DNA from: an uncultured Polaribacter sp.
GTDB lineage: Bacteria > Bacteroidota > Bacteroidia > Flavobacteriales > Flavobacteriaceae
Direction: 5' to 3'
Length of the DNA stretch: 64,000 bases
Assembly: GCA_943846595.1 (NCBI GenBank)
Contig: OX044355.1
Span: forward strand, 186,001 to 250,000
The position numbers were made by a program, and so were the translations under genes. The notes beneath the pieces are model-generated. The model worked only from the letters and a program-made list of their open reading frames with translations. It ran no database searches and was not told the DNA's origin. Position 1 is the stretch's first letter. Each line of letters begins with the position of its first letter. Positions 45,037 through 54,601 of this stretch are shown here, one piece after another.

Positions 45037-46365
45037 ATGACTCAAAGAACCGTTCGCACATTTTCGATTGATAATATCAATGATTTTAAGCAATACTTGT
45101 TTGCATGGTCTCAGCAATTTGAAACAATTGTTTGGCTAGATTCTAACAACTACAAACAAACATACAGTACTTTTGATTGCGCATTAGCGGTTGAGGAATT
45201 CACCGCAATAAAGACGGATTATCAGCATGCGTTTGAAAAACTAAGAGAATATCAAACCAATACAAAAGATTATATTTTTGGCTACATCTCTTATGATGTT
45301 AAAAATGATGTAGAACAAATGACCTCCAACAATTTGGATCCATTGAATTTTGCTGATCTTTATTTTTTTCAACCACAAAAATTAATTTTCGTCAAAGGAA
45401 CTCAAGTTGAATTTCACTATTTAAAAATGATCGCGGATGAAATTGAGGGTGATTTCAAGGAAATAAAACTAGGAGTGCAGGCCTCAACGGAACCGCCAAA
45501 AACAGCCCTTGAAATAAAACGACGTATTCCAAAAGCGCAGTACCTTCAAAAAGTTACAAAAGTAATTGAGCACATCAAAAGAGGAGACATTTACGAAGCC
45601 AATTTTTGTCAAGAATTTTATGCAGAAAACGCCACAATAGACCCCTTTGAAGTTTATGCGCATTTAAATGACATTTCAAGCCCTCCGTTTGCTGCCTTTT
45701 TAAAAATGGATACGCAATACCTACTGTCAGCATCCCCCGAAAGATACTTAAAAAAAGAGGGAACAAAAGTGATCTCTCAACCCATTAAAGGAACCGCAAG
45801 AAGAGTCACCAACAATAGGGATGACGAAAAAATTGCTGCAGACCTATCCAGAGATGAAAAAGAGCGTGCAGAGAATGTAATGATTGTAGATTTGGTACGA
45901 AATGACATGTCTAAAACTGCCAAGATAGGAACCGTTAAAGTAGAAGAATTGTGCAAAGTACATTCCTTCAAGCAAGTCCATCAAATGATTTCGACGGTTG
46001 TTTCTGAAGTGGGAGAAAAATTGCATCCTGTAGAAATTATACGGAGCACATTTCCTATGGGCAGTATGACTGGAGCGCCTAAAGTTTCCGCAATGAACAT
46101 CATAGAAAACCTTGAAGAAACCAAACGAGGCGTGTATTCTGGTGCTGTGGGTTATTTTACCCCTGAGCATGATTTTGACTTTAACGTTGTCATTCGAAGT
46201 ATTTTATATAACCAAGAAAAAAGCTACGTTTCATACGCTGTTGGTGGTGCCATTACTGCAAAATCGAGCCCAGAAAAAGAGTACGAAGAATGCTTATTAA
46301 AAGCAAAAGCTATGCAATTTGTGTTAATGAATGCGAGAGTGCCATTGCTTCAAACTATAGAATGA
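45037..46365 (+). CDS. pabB: Aminodeoxychorismate synthase component I-like
   Basis: Chorismate-binding enzyme for p-aminobenzoate (folate) synthesis. The 442-residue protein has the PIKGTARR motif, in which the Lys distinguishes PabB from the PIAGT of TrpE; this is my reason for the symbol. Other family motifs are RGDIYEANFCQEFY, SASPERYL, STFPMGSMTGAPK and AVGGAITAKSSPEKE. It opens a plus-strand run with an 80-residue unknown, tilS and dsbD. Confidence 0.87.
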   Translation: MTQRTVRTFSIDNINDFKQYLFAWSQQFETIVWLDSNNYKQTYSTFDCALAVEEFTAIKTDYQHAFEKLREYQTNTKDYIFGYISYDVKNDVEQMTSNNLDPLNFADLYFFQPQKLIFVKGTQVEFHYLKMIADEIEGDFKEIKLGVQASTEPPKTALEIKRRIPKAQYLQKVTKVIEHIKRGDIYEANFCQEFYAENATIDPFEVYAHLNDISSPPFAAFLKMDTQYLLSASPERYLKKEGTKVISQPIKGTARRVTNNRDDEKIAADLSRDEKERAENVMIVDLVRNDMSKTAKIGTVKVEELCKVHSFKQVHQMISTVVSEVGEKLHPVEIIRSTFPMGSMTGAPKVSAMNIIENLEETKRGVYSGAVGYFTPEHDFDFNVVIRSILYNQEKSYVSYAVGGAITAKSSPEKEYEECLLKAKAMQFVLMNARVPLLQTIE

Positions 46366-46403
46366 TTTTCACAGCATTTCAACCTCGGCAGGAATCTATT
46401 TTT

Positions 46404-46411
46404 TATATTTG
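46404..46411 (+). promoter_or_regulatory. -7 box of the 80-aa gene
   Basis: TATATTTG, 5 bases before ATG 46417, between pabB and the small gene. Confidence 0.4.
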
Positions 46412-46416
46412 CAACT

Positions 46417-46659
46417 ATGATTCAGCACCTGGAAGAAAAATTCAAAAACACCTTAGCGCATTTAGATGAAAAACCGAGTGAACAAAACATGTTCAATCAA
46501 TTTTTAGCGCTATATCCTGCAGATTGGAAGTTACTAAAAGTTACTTTTTCAAAATTCAATAGAAGCAAGCAATTTGGCAAAACAATTCCATTACCAAGGC
46601 CAGAACAGCAATTGAGAAAACAGCTTCGCTCTTGGTTAAAATTACAAGTTTTAAAGTAG
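46417..46659 (+). CDS. Small basic protein of unknown function
   Basis: An 80-residue soluble protein with a helical, basic C-terminus (RPEQQLRKQLRSWLKLQVLK) and a central WKLLKVTFSKFNRSKQFGK segment. I do not recognise it. Reasons to think it is real are a -7 box just upstream, base composition like its neighbours, and its place 15 bases before tilS in a co-directional run. The Arg/Lys-rich face could bind nucleic acid; that is a guess. Confidence 0.55.
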   Translation: MIQHLEEKFKNTLAHLDEKPSEQNMFNQFLALYPADWKLLKVTFSKFNRSKQFGKTIPLPRPEQQLRKQLRSWLKLQVLK

Positions 46660-46667
46660 TACTTTTG
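46660..46667 (+). promoter_or_regulatory. -7 box of tilS
   Basis: TACTTTTG begins directly after the stop codon of the 80-aa gene and ends 7 bases before the tilS ATG. Confidence 0.35.
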
Positions 46668-46674
46668 AAATGAA

Positions 46675-48003
46675 ATGCAGCACAAACTAGAACAACATAT
46701 TTCCACTAATTTTCCTTTCTTAAAGGAAAAAAAAATATTAATTGCCATTTCTGGCGGTGTAGATTCTGTAGTTTTAACACAATTATTCTTTGACTTGAAA
46801 TATGATATTTCATTGGCACACTGCAATTTTAAATTGCGTGATCAAGAAAGTGAATTGGATGCTTTGTTTGTCAAAGACTTTGCAAAAAAGCGGAGTATTA
46901 CTTGTTTTTCAAAGTCATTTGACACGGAAAAATTTGCAAAAGAACACAAACAATCTACACAAATTGCAGCAAGAAATCTACGCTATAAGTGGTTTCAAGA
47001 GTTGTGCTTACAAAATAATTTTGATTTTATTTTAACAGCACATCATGCAGATGATAACCTAGAAACTTTTTTAATCAACCTTACCCGTGGTTCGGGATTG
47101 GATGGTTTTACAGGCATCCCAAAAGTTCATAAAAACATCGTACGTCCACTGTTGATTTTTTCTAGAGATGAGATTCTCAATTTTGCCATGGAAAATAAAA
47201 TTGTTTGGAGAGAAGATCAAAGCAACACATCCTTGAAATATACTCGAAATAAAATAAGGCACCAGGTTGTTCCTATACTCAAAGAAATCAACCCAAGTCT
47301 TTTAAACAGCTTTTCAAAAACGATTGAAAACCTTCAAGGAACGCAGCAAGTTCTTGCTGATCAGATACAGGAAATACAATCAAAAATATTTCGCCCTTTT
47401 GGAACAAAAGCGGAAGAATCCTTTGAATTAGACATTCAAGAAATTACTAAATTATCAAATCCAAAAGCCTATTTATTTCCTCTTTTAAGACCATATCATT
47501 TCACAGAATTTAATGATATTGTAGATTTATTGAAGGCACAATCTGGAAAAAAAATAGTTTCTAAAACACACCAACTATTAAAAAATAGAACTTCTTTGCT
47601 GCTTACTAAAATTGACCAGAAGCCCACCCAACAGATCTATCATCTGGAAGAAAATGCAACAGCAATCACGCAACCCATTTCTTTACATTTAAAAAAAGGT
47701 TTCGAAAAAATTGAAAAAGACAAAAACACGATCTACATTTCAAAAGAAAAATTGACCTTCCCATTGATCATCCGAAAATGGAAAAATGGAGATTCTTTCT
47801 ATCCAGTTGGAATGAAGGGCTGCAAAAAATTAAGCAAATATTTTAAAGATGAAAAATATTCCCTGGTTGAAAAGAAAGAAGCATGGTTGCTTTGCAACAA
47901 TAATCAGGAAATAATTTGGATTATTGGAAAGCGTCAAGACAGTCGTTTTTATGCTTCAACGGAAAGTGAAACTACAATTCAAATTAATCTTAACATAGAA
48001 TAA
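46675..48003 (+). CDS. tilS: tRNA(Ile)-lysidine synthetase
   Basis: Makes lysidine at C34 of tRNA-Ile2 so that it reads AUA codons and accepts isoleucine. The 442-residue protein has the PP-loop AISGGVDSVVL (about 24-34), the AHCNFKLRD and HHADDNLETFLINLTRG motifs of the catalytic domain, and the C-terminal TilS domain (IRKWKNGDSFYPVGMKGCKK). Essential in most bacteria. dsbD starts 24 bases after it. Confidence 0.95.
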   Translation: MQHKLEQHISTNFPFLKEKKILIAISGGVDSVVLTQLFFDLKYDISLAHCNFKLRDQESELDALFVKDFAKKRSITCFSKSFDTEKFAKEHKQSTQIAARNLRYKWFQELCLQNNFDFILTAHHADDNLETFLINLTRGSGLDGFTGIPKVHKNIVRPLLIFSRDEILNFAMENKIVWREDQSNTSLKYTRNKIRHQVVPILKEINPSLLNSFSKTIENLQGTQQVLADQIQEIQSKIFRPFGTKAEESFELDIQEITKLSNPKAYLFPLLRPYHFTEFNDIVDLLKAQSGKKIVSKTHQLLKNRTSLLLTKIDQKPTQQIYHLEENATAITQPISLHLKKGFEKIEKDKNTIYISKEKLTFPLIIRKWKNGDSFYPVGMKGCKKLSKYFKDEKYSLVEKKEAWLLCNNNQEIIWIIGKRQDSRFYASTESETTIQINLNIE

Positions 48004-48027
48004 AAAATTGTACTTTAAAAAAAAAAC

Positions 48028-49992
48028 ATGAAGCACTTATTAATTTTATTAATTTTCTTTCTTTCTGCATCTACAAATGCGCAAACCGAAGCCAATCCTG
48101 TTGTTTGGAAAACATCTGTTGAAAAAATATCTGATACCAAATATGATTTAACCTTTACTGGAAGTATTTTAGAAAACTGGTATGTGTATTCACAATACAA
48201 CCCTGAGGATGCTTCTTTGCCAATGGAAATCACTATCCCAGAAGGACAAACTGGATTTCAACTGATTGGAAAGGCTGTAGAAGGAAAAACATATAAAAAA
48301 TATTCAGAAACCTGGGGGAAAGATGAAATTATTTTTAAAAAGAGAGCAATTGTAACCCAAAGAATTCAACTTACAGACAAAGAAATTACACAAGTAACAT
48401 TAAATTTATTTGGACAGGTTTGTAAAACTTCCTGCATCCAATTTGAAGATAACTACACCTTTTCTTTAAATGGTTCCGTCTTTAAAAAACAAGTAGTTGT
48501 GTTGGATGAAAAAAGCAAATTACTTTCCAATCAATTAAAACTGGATCTAAAAAACACCTCTTTATTAAAAGATACAACGAGCAACTCTGAAGATAGTAGT
48601 TGGTTCAATATTTTCTTTTTAGGTTTTGCAGGAGGCTTATTAGCACTCCTAACGCCTTGTGTTTTTCCAATGATTCCATTAACGGTTTCTTTTTTCACAA
48701 AGCAGTCACAATCAAAAAGCAAAGGAATTGCAAATGCCATTTTATACGGACTTTTTATTGTTTTAACCTATGTACTATTGAGTGTTCCATTTCATCTAAT
48801 TGATGGTTTAGATCCCAATGTATTGAACACAATTTCAACAAATATCTGGCTCAATATTTTCTTTTTTCTGGTCTTGGTTTTTTTCTCAGGATCGTTTTTT
48901 GGGTATTATGAAATTACCCTACCGAGCTCTTGGGGAAATAAGATGGACACTGCATCCAATGTTGGGGGCATTTCTGGAATCTTTTTTATGGCCTTAACCT
49001 TAGCCATCATTTCTTTTTCGTGTACAGGTCCTATTTTAGGTTCTTTACTCGCTGGATCGATTACTGCTACCGGAGAAACTGCAAATCAACTGACTGCAGG
49101 AATGAGTGGTTTTGGAGTAGCTTTGGCTTTACCCTTTGCCTTGTTTGCGCTGTTTCCAAGTTGGTTGAACTCATTGCCCAAATCTGGCGGATGGTTAAAT
49201 ACAACGAAAGTTATTTTAGGGTTTTTAGAATTGGCTTTTGCCTTTAAATTCTTGTCAAATTCAGATTTAGTAGGACACTGGGGAATTTTTAAACGAGAAC
49301 TTTTTATTGTTGTCTGGATTCTCATCTTTACAGGACTCACATTATACCTCTTTGCAAAAATAAAGTTCCCACACGATTCACCTGTTCGAAAACTTTCATT
49401 TTCACGCATTTCTTTTGGAATATTTGTGGGTGCATTTGTTGTCTATCTAATTCCTGGAGTATTCAAAACACCGGCCTGGGAATTGAACCTATTAAGTGGT
49501 TTTCCACCGCCACAATTTTACAGTATCTACGAACAAGAATCAGATTGTCCACTGGGACTCGATTGTTACAAAGATTTTGAAGAAGGTCTTACTGCCGCAA
49601 AAGAAGCAAACAAACCCATTTTGTTAGATTTTACAGGCTGGGCATGTGTAAACTGCCGAAAAATGGAAGAAAACGTTTGGAATCAAAACAATATTTACAA
49701 CCTACTAAAAAAAGAGTATATTCTAATATCTTTGTATGTAGATGACTATGAAAAAGAGCTTCCAAAAGAACAACAATTTACCTACTTAAAAGCCAATGGG
49801 AATGTAAAAAAAATTAAAACCTATGGAGACAAATGGTCTACATTTCAGATTGTAAATTTTAAAAATGCATCACAGCCTTATTACATCTTAATGAATGCTA
49901 ATTTAGAAATTTTAAACACCCCACAACAATATACAGATAAAGACACTTATTTTAATTGGTTGCAAAAAGGAATTAATAATTTCAAAAAATAA
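48028..49992 (+). CDS. dsbD: Thiol:disulfide interchange protein DsbD
   Basis: Carries electrons from cytoplasmic thioredoxin to the periplasm. The 654-residue protein begins with a signal peptide (to about residue 19). The alpha domain has the redox pair in GQVCKTSCIQF. The beta domain of eight membrane helices has LTPCVFPMIPLTVSFF and SFSCTGPILG, each with a conserved Cys. The C-terminal gamma domain is a thioredoxin fold with WACVNCRKMEE. All three redox pairs are intact. It may serve cytochrome c maturation, in keeping with the CxxCH protein in this window. Confidence 0.93.
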   Translation: MKHLLILLIFFLSASTNAQTEANPVVWKTSVEKISDTKYDLTFTGSILENWYVYSQYNPEDASLPMEITIPEGQTGFQLIGKAVEGKTYKKYSETWGKDEIIFKKRAIVTQRIQLTDKEITQVTLNLFGQVCKTSCIQFEDNYTFSLNGSVFKKQVVVLDEKSKLLSNQLKLDLKNTSLLKDTTSNSEDSSWFNIFFLGFAGGLLALLTPCVFPMIPLTVSFFTKQSQSKSKGIANAILYGLFIVLTYVLLSVPFHLIDGLDPNVLNTISTNIWLNIFFFLVLVFFSGSFFGYYEITLPSSWGNKMDTASNVGGISGIFFMALTLAIISFSCTGPILGSLLAGSITATGETANQLTAGMSGFGVALALPFALFALFPSWLNSLPKSGGWLNTTKVILGFLELAFAFKFLSNSDLVGHWGIFKRELFIVVWILIFTGLTLYLFAKIKFPHDSPVRKLSFSRISFGIFVGAFVVYLIPGVFKTPAWELNLLSGFPPPQFYSIYEQESDCPLGLDCYKDFEEGLTAAKEANKPILLDFTGWACVNCRKMEENVWNQNNIYNLLKKEYILISLYVDDYEKELPKEQQFTYLKANGNVKKIKTYGDKWSTFQIVNFKNASQPYYILMNANLEILNTPQQYTDKDTYFNWLQKGINNFKK

Positions 49993-50022
49993 TGTATATT
50001 GTAATGTAATTTTTTGAGAAAC

Positions 50023-50526
50023 ATGAAGTTGTACTATTTTTTTACAAAAACACGAACCTTACTTATTATACTTTCTTTAGGAGCCAGTATTGGATGCTAT
50101 GCACAACAAGAAAGCAAAATGCTTGAAAAAAATCCGCAAAGTATTTATACATTTAATCCTTCGTATAATGATGATTTACACACTGCAGTTTCCTTGAAAA
50201 AAAAGCTTGGTTTTTTATCCTTTGAGTTTTTTCAAGTTTACCTACCCGATTTAGATTTTAACAGTGTAGAAGGACTCTTTGGAGGTTTTGGCGGAAACAG
50301 AAGAAGTGTTTTTGAATTTAAAGGAATGAAGAAGAAACCTGAGATCTATAAATTAGACGATCTAGTCCGCTATCAAAACAATAAATTGGCGCGGGAAATT
50401 AACTACAGAAACGACCCTTCCCAATGGAATCTTCATCGAAAAGAGAATAGAATTCAACCTTATTTTTTAAAAAAAGACAAAGAGCATTTAGACGGTAAAA
50501 CCCAAAAATCATTAAAAAAATTATAA
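50023..50526 (+). CDS. Exported protein of unknown function
   Basis: A 167-residue protein starting at ATG 50023 (a TTG at 50014 is an alternative). A hydrophobic N-terminal signal (about 11-30, ending in SIGCYAQQ) predicts export, either cleaved or, if Cys is used, lipidated. The mature part has SIYTFNPSYNDDLHTAV, a Gly-rich GLFGGFGGNRR and a very basic C-terminus. No family is recognised. It follows dsbD by 30 bases and is probably co-transcribed with it. Confidence 0.6.
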   Translation: MKLYYFFTKTRTLLIILSLGASIGCYAQQESKMLEKNPQSIYTFNPSYNDDLHTAVSLKKKLGFLSFEFFQVYLPDLDFNSVEGLFGGFGGNRRSVFEFKGMKKKPEIYKLDDLVRYQNNKLAREINYRNDPSQWNLHRKENRIQPYFLKKDKEHLDGKTQKSLKKL

Positions 50527-50561
50527 GGTAATTTTTCAAACTCTTGCTAAGTTTTAGTTCG

Positions 50562-50591
50562 TTTAAAAATAGGGATATTGCTATTTTTAAA
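50562..50591 (+). terminator. AT-rich hairpin before ppc
   Basis: TTTAAAAATAG (50562-50572) pairs perfectly with CTATTTTTAAA (50581-50591) around an 8-base loop, 35 bases after the preceding stop. The stem is nearly all A/T, so strength is uncertain. The rest of the 211-base gap up to ppc shows no clear promoter box. Confidence 0.45.
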
Positions 50592-50737
50592 GTGATTTTC
50601 TCCCATCCTGAATTTCGATTTTCTCTAAAATCAACTTAAATTTCTATCATTTCATCAAATAATCGTCCGATTATTACCAAAAAAACACGTGCTATAGTTT
50701 TCATTTTTTGTAATTTCCAAACTTAAAATTCATCAAA

Positions 50738-53317
50738 ATGTCTACACTTCCAAAATTAGCGCGCTTTAACGAAAACGTGTTGTCTAGATACCAAATTTAC
50801 AACAGTATTTTCATGACACTTCCTTTCGACACGATCAGCAATACGGGCGTATTATTACCTCTATTTCATGCGGTTTGTGAAAAAGGATTTGCAGCAGGAA
50901 AGCATCCAACAGAGATTGTAGAGACCTTCTTTGAAAAGTACCAAGAAAACCCCTCTGAGAGCCAGAAAAAAGACTTGTTATTTCAATTTATTCAATACAT
51001 CGAACGTCAAGTAGTATTGTTTGATGCCATTGAAGATGCTTCCTTTCCAATCGTTAACAATATGGATGGTATTGGAACCCTTCGAAATTCGAAAGAAATT
51101 GCGTTTTCAAAAGACAAGAAAGAAGCCCTCCAAAAACATTTAGAAGATTTTAAAGTACGGATCGTTTTAACTGCTCATCCTACACAATTTTATCCTGGAG
51201 AGGTATTAGGAATCATTACAGATCTCGACAATGCCATACAAAATAACAACTTATTGTTAATCAAAGACTTGTTATCTCAGTTAGGAAAAACACCTTTCTT
51301 TAAAAAACAAAAACCAACTCCTTACGATGAGGCAGTTAGTCTTATTTGGTATTTAGAAAATGTTTTTTATCACTCGGTGAGCAAGATTCACAACTACATC
51401 GAAACCAATATTTTTGATGGTGAAAAAGTAGACAATCAGATCATTGATCTTGGTTTTTGGCCAGGAGGTGATCGCGATGGAAACCCTTTTGTAACTACCC
51501 AAATAACCTTAGATGTAGCAGAACGATTACGGCAATCTATCCTAAGAAACTATTACAGAGATATCAAACGTTTAAAAAGGCGTTTTACATTCAGTGGCGT
51601 ACAAGAAATCTTAGTCCGTTTAGAAAAAAGACTCTACAAACATGTGGTTCGTAGTTATGCCAACGTAAACTTTTCTCAAAAAATACTCTTAGATGAATTA
51701 GAAACTGCCAAAGAAATTGTCATCAACAAGCATCAATCCTTGTTTCTTGATGAGCTAAACGATGTGATTAATAAAATCCGTATTTTTGGTTTTCACTTTG
51801 CAACGCTCGATATACGACAAGACAGTCGCGTGCATCACAGTGCTTTCACCCAGCTAGTTAAAGATCTTTTGGCGAGTGGAGACACCACATTCCCAGAAGA
51901 TTATTTCAGCTTTTCAGAAAAAGAACAGCTTGCATTTTTAGCCACCGTCAAAGGAAAAATAGATCCAACTATTTTAACCGATGAAATGTCAGTAAAAACC
52001 ATCGAATCGATGTATGCAATTAAAACCGTCCAAGCTAGAAATGGTGAACGCGGGTCAAATCGATATATCATAAGTAATAATCAAACCGCTTTGCATGTAA
52101 TGCAAGCCTTTGCGATGCTTAATTTATGTGATTTTGAAGATTGCTTACCCGTAGATGTCATCCCACTTTTTGAAACCGTAGATGATTTACAGAATGCAGA
52201 GGAAGTCATGCGTACTATCTACACAAACCAGCATTATAGAGCCCATGTAGCACAACGTAAAAACAAACAAACCATCATGTTAGGTTTTTCTGACGGAACA
52301 AAAGATGGGGGTTATTTAATGGCAAATTGGGGGATTTTTAAAGCAAAAGAAGCATTAACAAAAATCTCACGTGAATTTGGAATTGAAGTTATTTTCTTTG
52401 ACGGTCGTGGAGGACCCCCTGCACGTGGAGGTGGAAAAACACATCAATTTTATGCCTCTTTAGGCCCTACGATTGAAGACAAAGAAATTCAATTAACCGT
52501 ACAAGGACAAACCATAAGTTCCAATTTTGGAACCTTAAACTCTTCGCAATACAACCTAGAACAATTATTGAGTTCTGGAATTAAAAATGAAGTGTTTACC
52601 AAGGATCAATTGAACGATGCGCACAGAAGCATTATCGATGATTTGGCTGCTACTAGCTATAAAGCTTATGTAGATTTTAAAAATCATCCACAATTTCTAC
52701 CCTATCTCGAAGAGATGAGTACCTTAAAATACTATGCGAAAACAAATATCGGTAGTCGACCAAGCAAACGATCTTCTTCAGCAACCTTAGATTTCTCTGC
52801 ACTAAGAGCCATTCCTTTTGTAGGAAGTTGGAGTCAATTGAAACAAAATGTTCCTGGTTTTTTTGGTGTTGGAACCGCATTGAAAAAGTACGAAGATGCC
52901 GACCGATTTGATGAAGTAGTCGCATTTTACAACGCCTCCGATTTCTTTAAAACTTTGCTCGAAAACAGCATGATGAGTTTGACAAAATCATTTTTCGGAT
53001 TGACCGCCTACATGGCAGAGGATCCTGTATATGGCGACTTTTGGAAACTGATTTTTGAAGAATACAATACCACAAAACGATTGCTATTAAAACTGTCTGG
53101 ACAAACTGAATTGATGGAGAATTTTCCAGAGGGAAAAGCGTCCATAGCTGTAAGAGAACATATTGTATTGCCACTTTTAACCATTCAGCAATATGCCTTA
53201 AAGAAAATTCAAGAACTTCAAAAAGAAACGGGCAACACCGAAGAACTTGCTGTTTTTGAAAAAATGGTTACGCGATCTTTGTTTGGAAATATCAATGCAA
53301 GTAGAAATTCGGCCTAG
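50738..53317 (+). CDS. ppc: Phosphoenolpyruvate carboxylase
   Basis: Anaplerotic enzyme forming oxaloacetate from PEP and bicarbonate. The 859-residue length fits the flavobacterial form. The catalytic motif VLTAHPTQ (about residue 147), the FWPGGDRDGNPFVT loop, LGFSDGTKDGG and FFDGRGGPPARGGGKTHQF are all intact, as is the C-terminal RSLFGNINASRN. It stands alone, between an AT-rich hairpin and a 40-bp palindrome. Confidence 0.95.
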   Translation: MSTLPKLARFNENVLSRYQIYNSIFMTLPFDTISNTGVLLPLFHAVCEKGFAAGKHPTEIVETFFEKYQENPSESQKKDLLFQFIQYIERQVVLFDAIEDASFPIVNNMDGIGTLRNSKEIAFSKDKKEALQKHLEDFKVRIVLTAHPTQFYPGEVLGIITDLDNAIQNNNLLLIKDLLSQLGKTPFFKKQKPTPYDEAVSLIWYLENVFYHSVSKIHNYIETNIFDGEKVDNQIIDLGFWPGGDRDGNPFVTTQITLDVAERLRQSILRNYYRDIKRLKRRFTFSGVQEILVRLEKRLYKHVVRSYANVNFSQKILLDELETAKEIVINKHQSLFLDELNDVINKIRIFGFHFATLDIRQDSRVHHSAFTQLVKDLLASGDTTFPEDYFSFSEKEQLAFLATVKGKIDPTILTDEMSVKTIESMYAIKTVQARNGERGSNRYIISNNQTALHVMQAFAMLNLCDFEDCLPVDVIPLFETVDDLQNAEEVMRTIYTNQHYRAHVAQRKNKQTIMLGFSDGTKDGGYLMANWGIFKAKEALTKISREFGIEVIFFDGRGGPPARGGGKTHQFYASLGPTIEDKEIQLTVQGQTISSNFGTLNSSQYNLEQLLSSGIKNEVFTKDQLNDAHRSIIDDLAATSYKAYVDFKNHPQFLPYLEEMSTLKYYAKTNIGSRPSKRSSSATLDFSALRAIPFVGSWSQLKQNVPGFFGVGTALKKYEDADRFDEVVAFYNASDFFKTLLENSMMSLTKSFFGLTAYMAEDPVYGDFWKLIFEEYNTTKRLLLKLSGQTELMENFPEGKASIAVREHIVLPLLTIQQYALKKIQELQKETGNTEELAVFEKMVTRSLFGNINASRNSA

Positions 53318-53368
53318 ACAATTACTTTATACAAAACGCTCAATTCCTTGAATTGCTAAAAAATTTCT

Positions 53369-53408
53369 AGGTACTAAAAAATATACATATGTATATTTTT
53401 TAGTACCT
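53369..53408. repeat. 40-bp perfect palindrome between ppc and comM
   Basis: Perfect inverted repeat with centre between 53388 and 53389. It starts 51 bases after the ppc stop and ends 13 bases before the comM start. It has an A-run on the left arm and a T-run on the right, so it can end ppc transcription. Its position right at the comM ribosome-binding region means it could also affect comM expression. Confidence 0.7.
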
Positions 53409-53421
53409 TTAAAGAAAAAAC

Positions 53422-54285
53422 ATGCTTGTTAAGGTCTATGGCTCGGCTGTTTTCGGCATTGAAGCTACTACAATTACTGTTGAAGTAAACATTGATAAAG
53501 GCATTGGGTATCATTTGGTAGGCTTGCCAGACAATGCGGTGAGAGAAAGCTCCTTTCGAATTTCGGCTGCACTCAACAATAATAGCTACAAACTTCCTGG
53601 TAAAAAGATCATTATCAATATGGCGCCTGCCGATATTCGGAAAGAAGGCGCGGCTTATGATCTAACACTGGCGGTTGGAATTTTGGCTGCCTCCCATCAA
53701 ATAAAATCAGACACTATAAATGACTATATCATCATGGGTGAGCTTTCTTTGGACGGAAGTTTGCAGCCCATAAGAGGTGTTTTGCCCATGGCCATCAAAG
53801 CCAAAGAGGAAGGGTTTAAATACTTTATGGTACCCAAAGCCAATGCCAAAGAGGCCACAATTGTTGATGATTTAACTATTTTAGGGGTGAGTCATATTAT
53901 GGAGGTCATCCAGCATTTTAACGGCGACAAAAAAATGGAGCCTACCCTTGTAGATACCCGAGCCGAATTTTATAAAAACATTGATTTTCCTGAGTTTGAT
54001 TTTTCAGATGTAAAAGGGCAAGAATCCATCAAACGCTGTATGGAAATTGCGGCAGCTGGCGGACATAATATTATCCTCATTGGCCCACCGGGATCTGGAA
54101 AAACCATGTTGGCAAAACGGTTGCCATCCATCCTCCCTCCCATGTCCCTTAATGAAGCCTTAGAAACCACAAAAATCCATTCCGTAATTGGTAACACCAA
54201 AAATGAAGGACTTCTTTATCAGCGGCCTTTTCGAAATCCTCACCATACCATTTTCAATGTAATAGTATATAATGTAGTTTTATAA
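53422..54285 (+). pseudogene. comM: ComM/YifB Mg-chelatase-like ATPase, 3' half missing
   Basis: ComM is a ring helicase that helps branch migration during natural transformation. Full-length proteins have about 510 residues; this one stops after 287. The N-terminal LonC-like domain (VFGIEATTITVEV, INMAPADIRKEG) and the start of the AAA+ domain with Walker A GPPGSGKTMLAKRLP are present. The match ends at RPFRNPHHTI (residue 277, codon 54250-54252), where SDVALVGGG is expected, and continues with about ten unrelated residues. The Walker B, sensor and C-terminal parts are absent, so it should be inactive. AT-rich DNA follows. Confidence 0.85.
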
Positions 54286-54295
54286 ATTAATATAT

Positions 54296-54365
54296 GTATC
54301 TCTCTCTTTATATCCATTTATCTATTTCTTTATCTCTCTATTTCTTTATGTATCTATCTATTTAT
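54296..54365. repeat. Low-complexity ATCT/TTTC-like tract
   Basis: An imperfect pyrimidine-rich short-repeat tract built from units like TATC, TCTC and TTTC, placed just after the comM break. The remaining noncoding DNA to 54601 (about 235 bases) is AT-rich with no recognisable gene or -7 box except the hairpin at 54542. Confidence 0.6.
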
Positions 54366-54541
54366 GGTTGAACCCTCGCTATAATAAAAATACCTAACCA
54401 TCAATAAGTTAAGTGCTTTTACTACTGTATTTTTTACATTTTTTTTAATGCTTTACTAACTTTATATGTATAAAAACGAGAGAATAGACACTAATCAAAT
54501 GCCAACAGAGTTTCAGATTGAGATTATACAATAAAAGAAAA

Positions 54542-54561
54542 CCCCTACATTTCTGTAAGGG
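54542..54561 (-). terminator. Terminator of the island lipoprotein gene
   Basis: On the minus strand CCCTTACA pairs with TGTAGGGG (one mismatch) around a 4-base loop, followed by TTTTCTTTTATT. It lies 40 bases after the stop of the 98-residue lipoprotein gene. Confidence 0.55.
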
Positions 54562-54601
54562 TATTTATATTGTTTTATTTTAATATGCTTTGAATCTAAC
54601 T

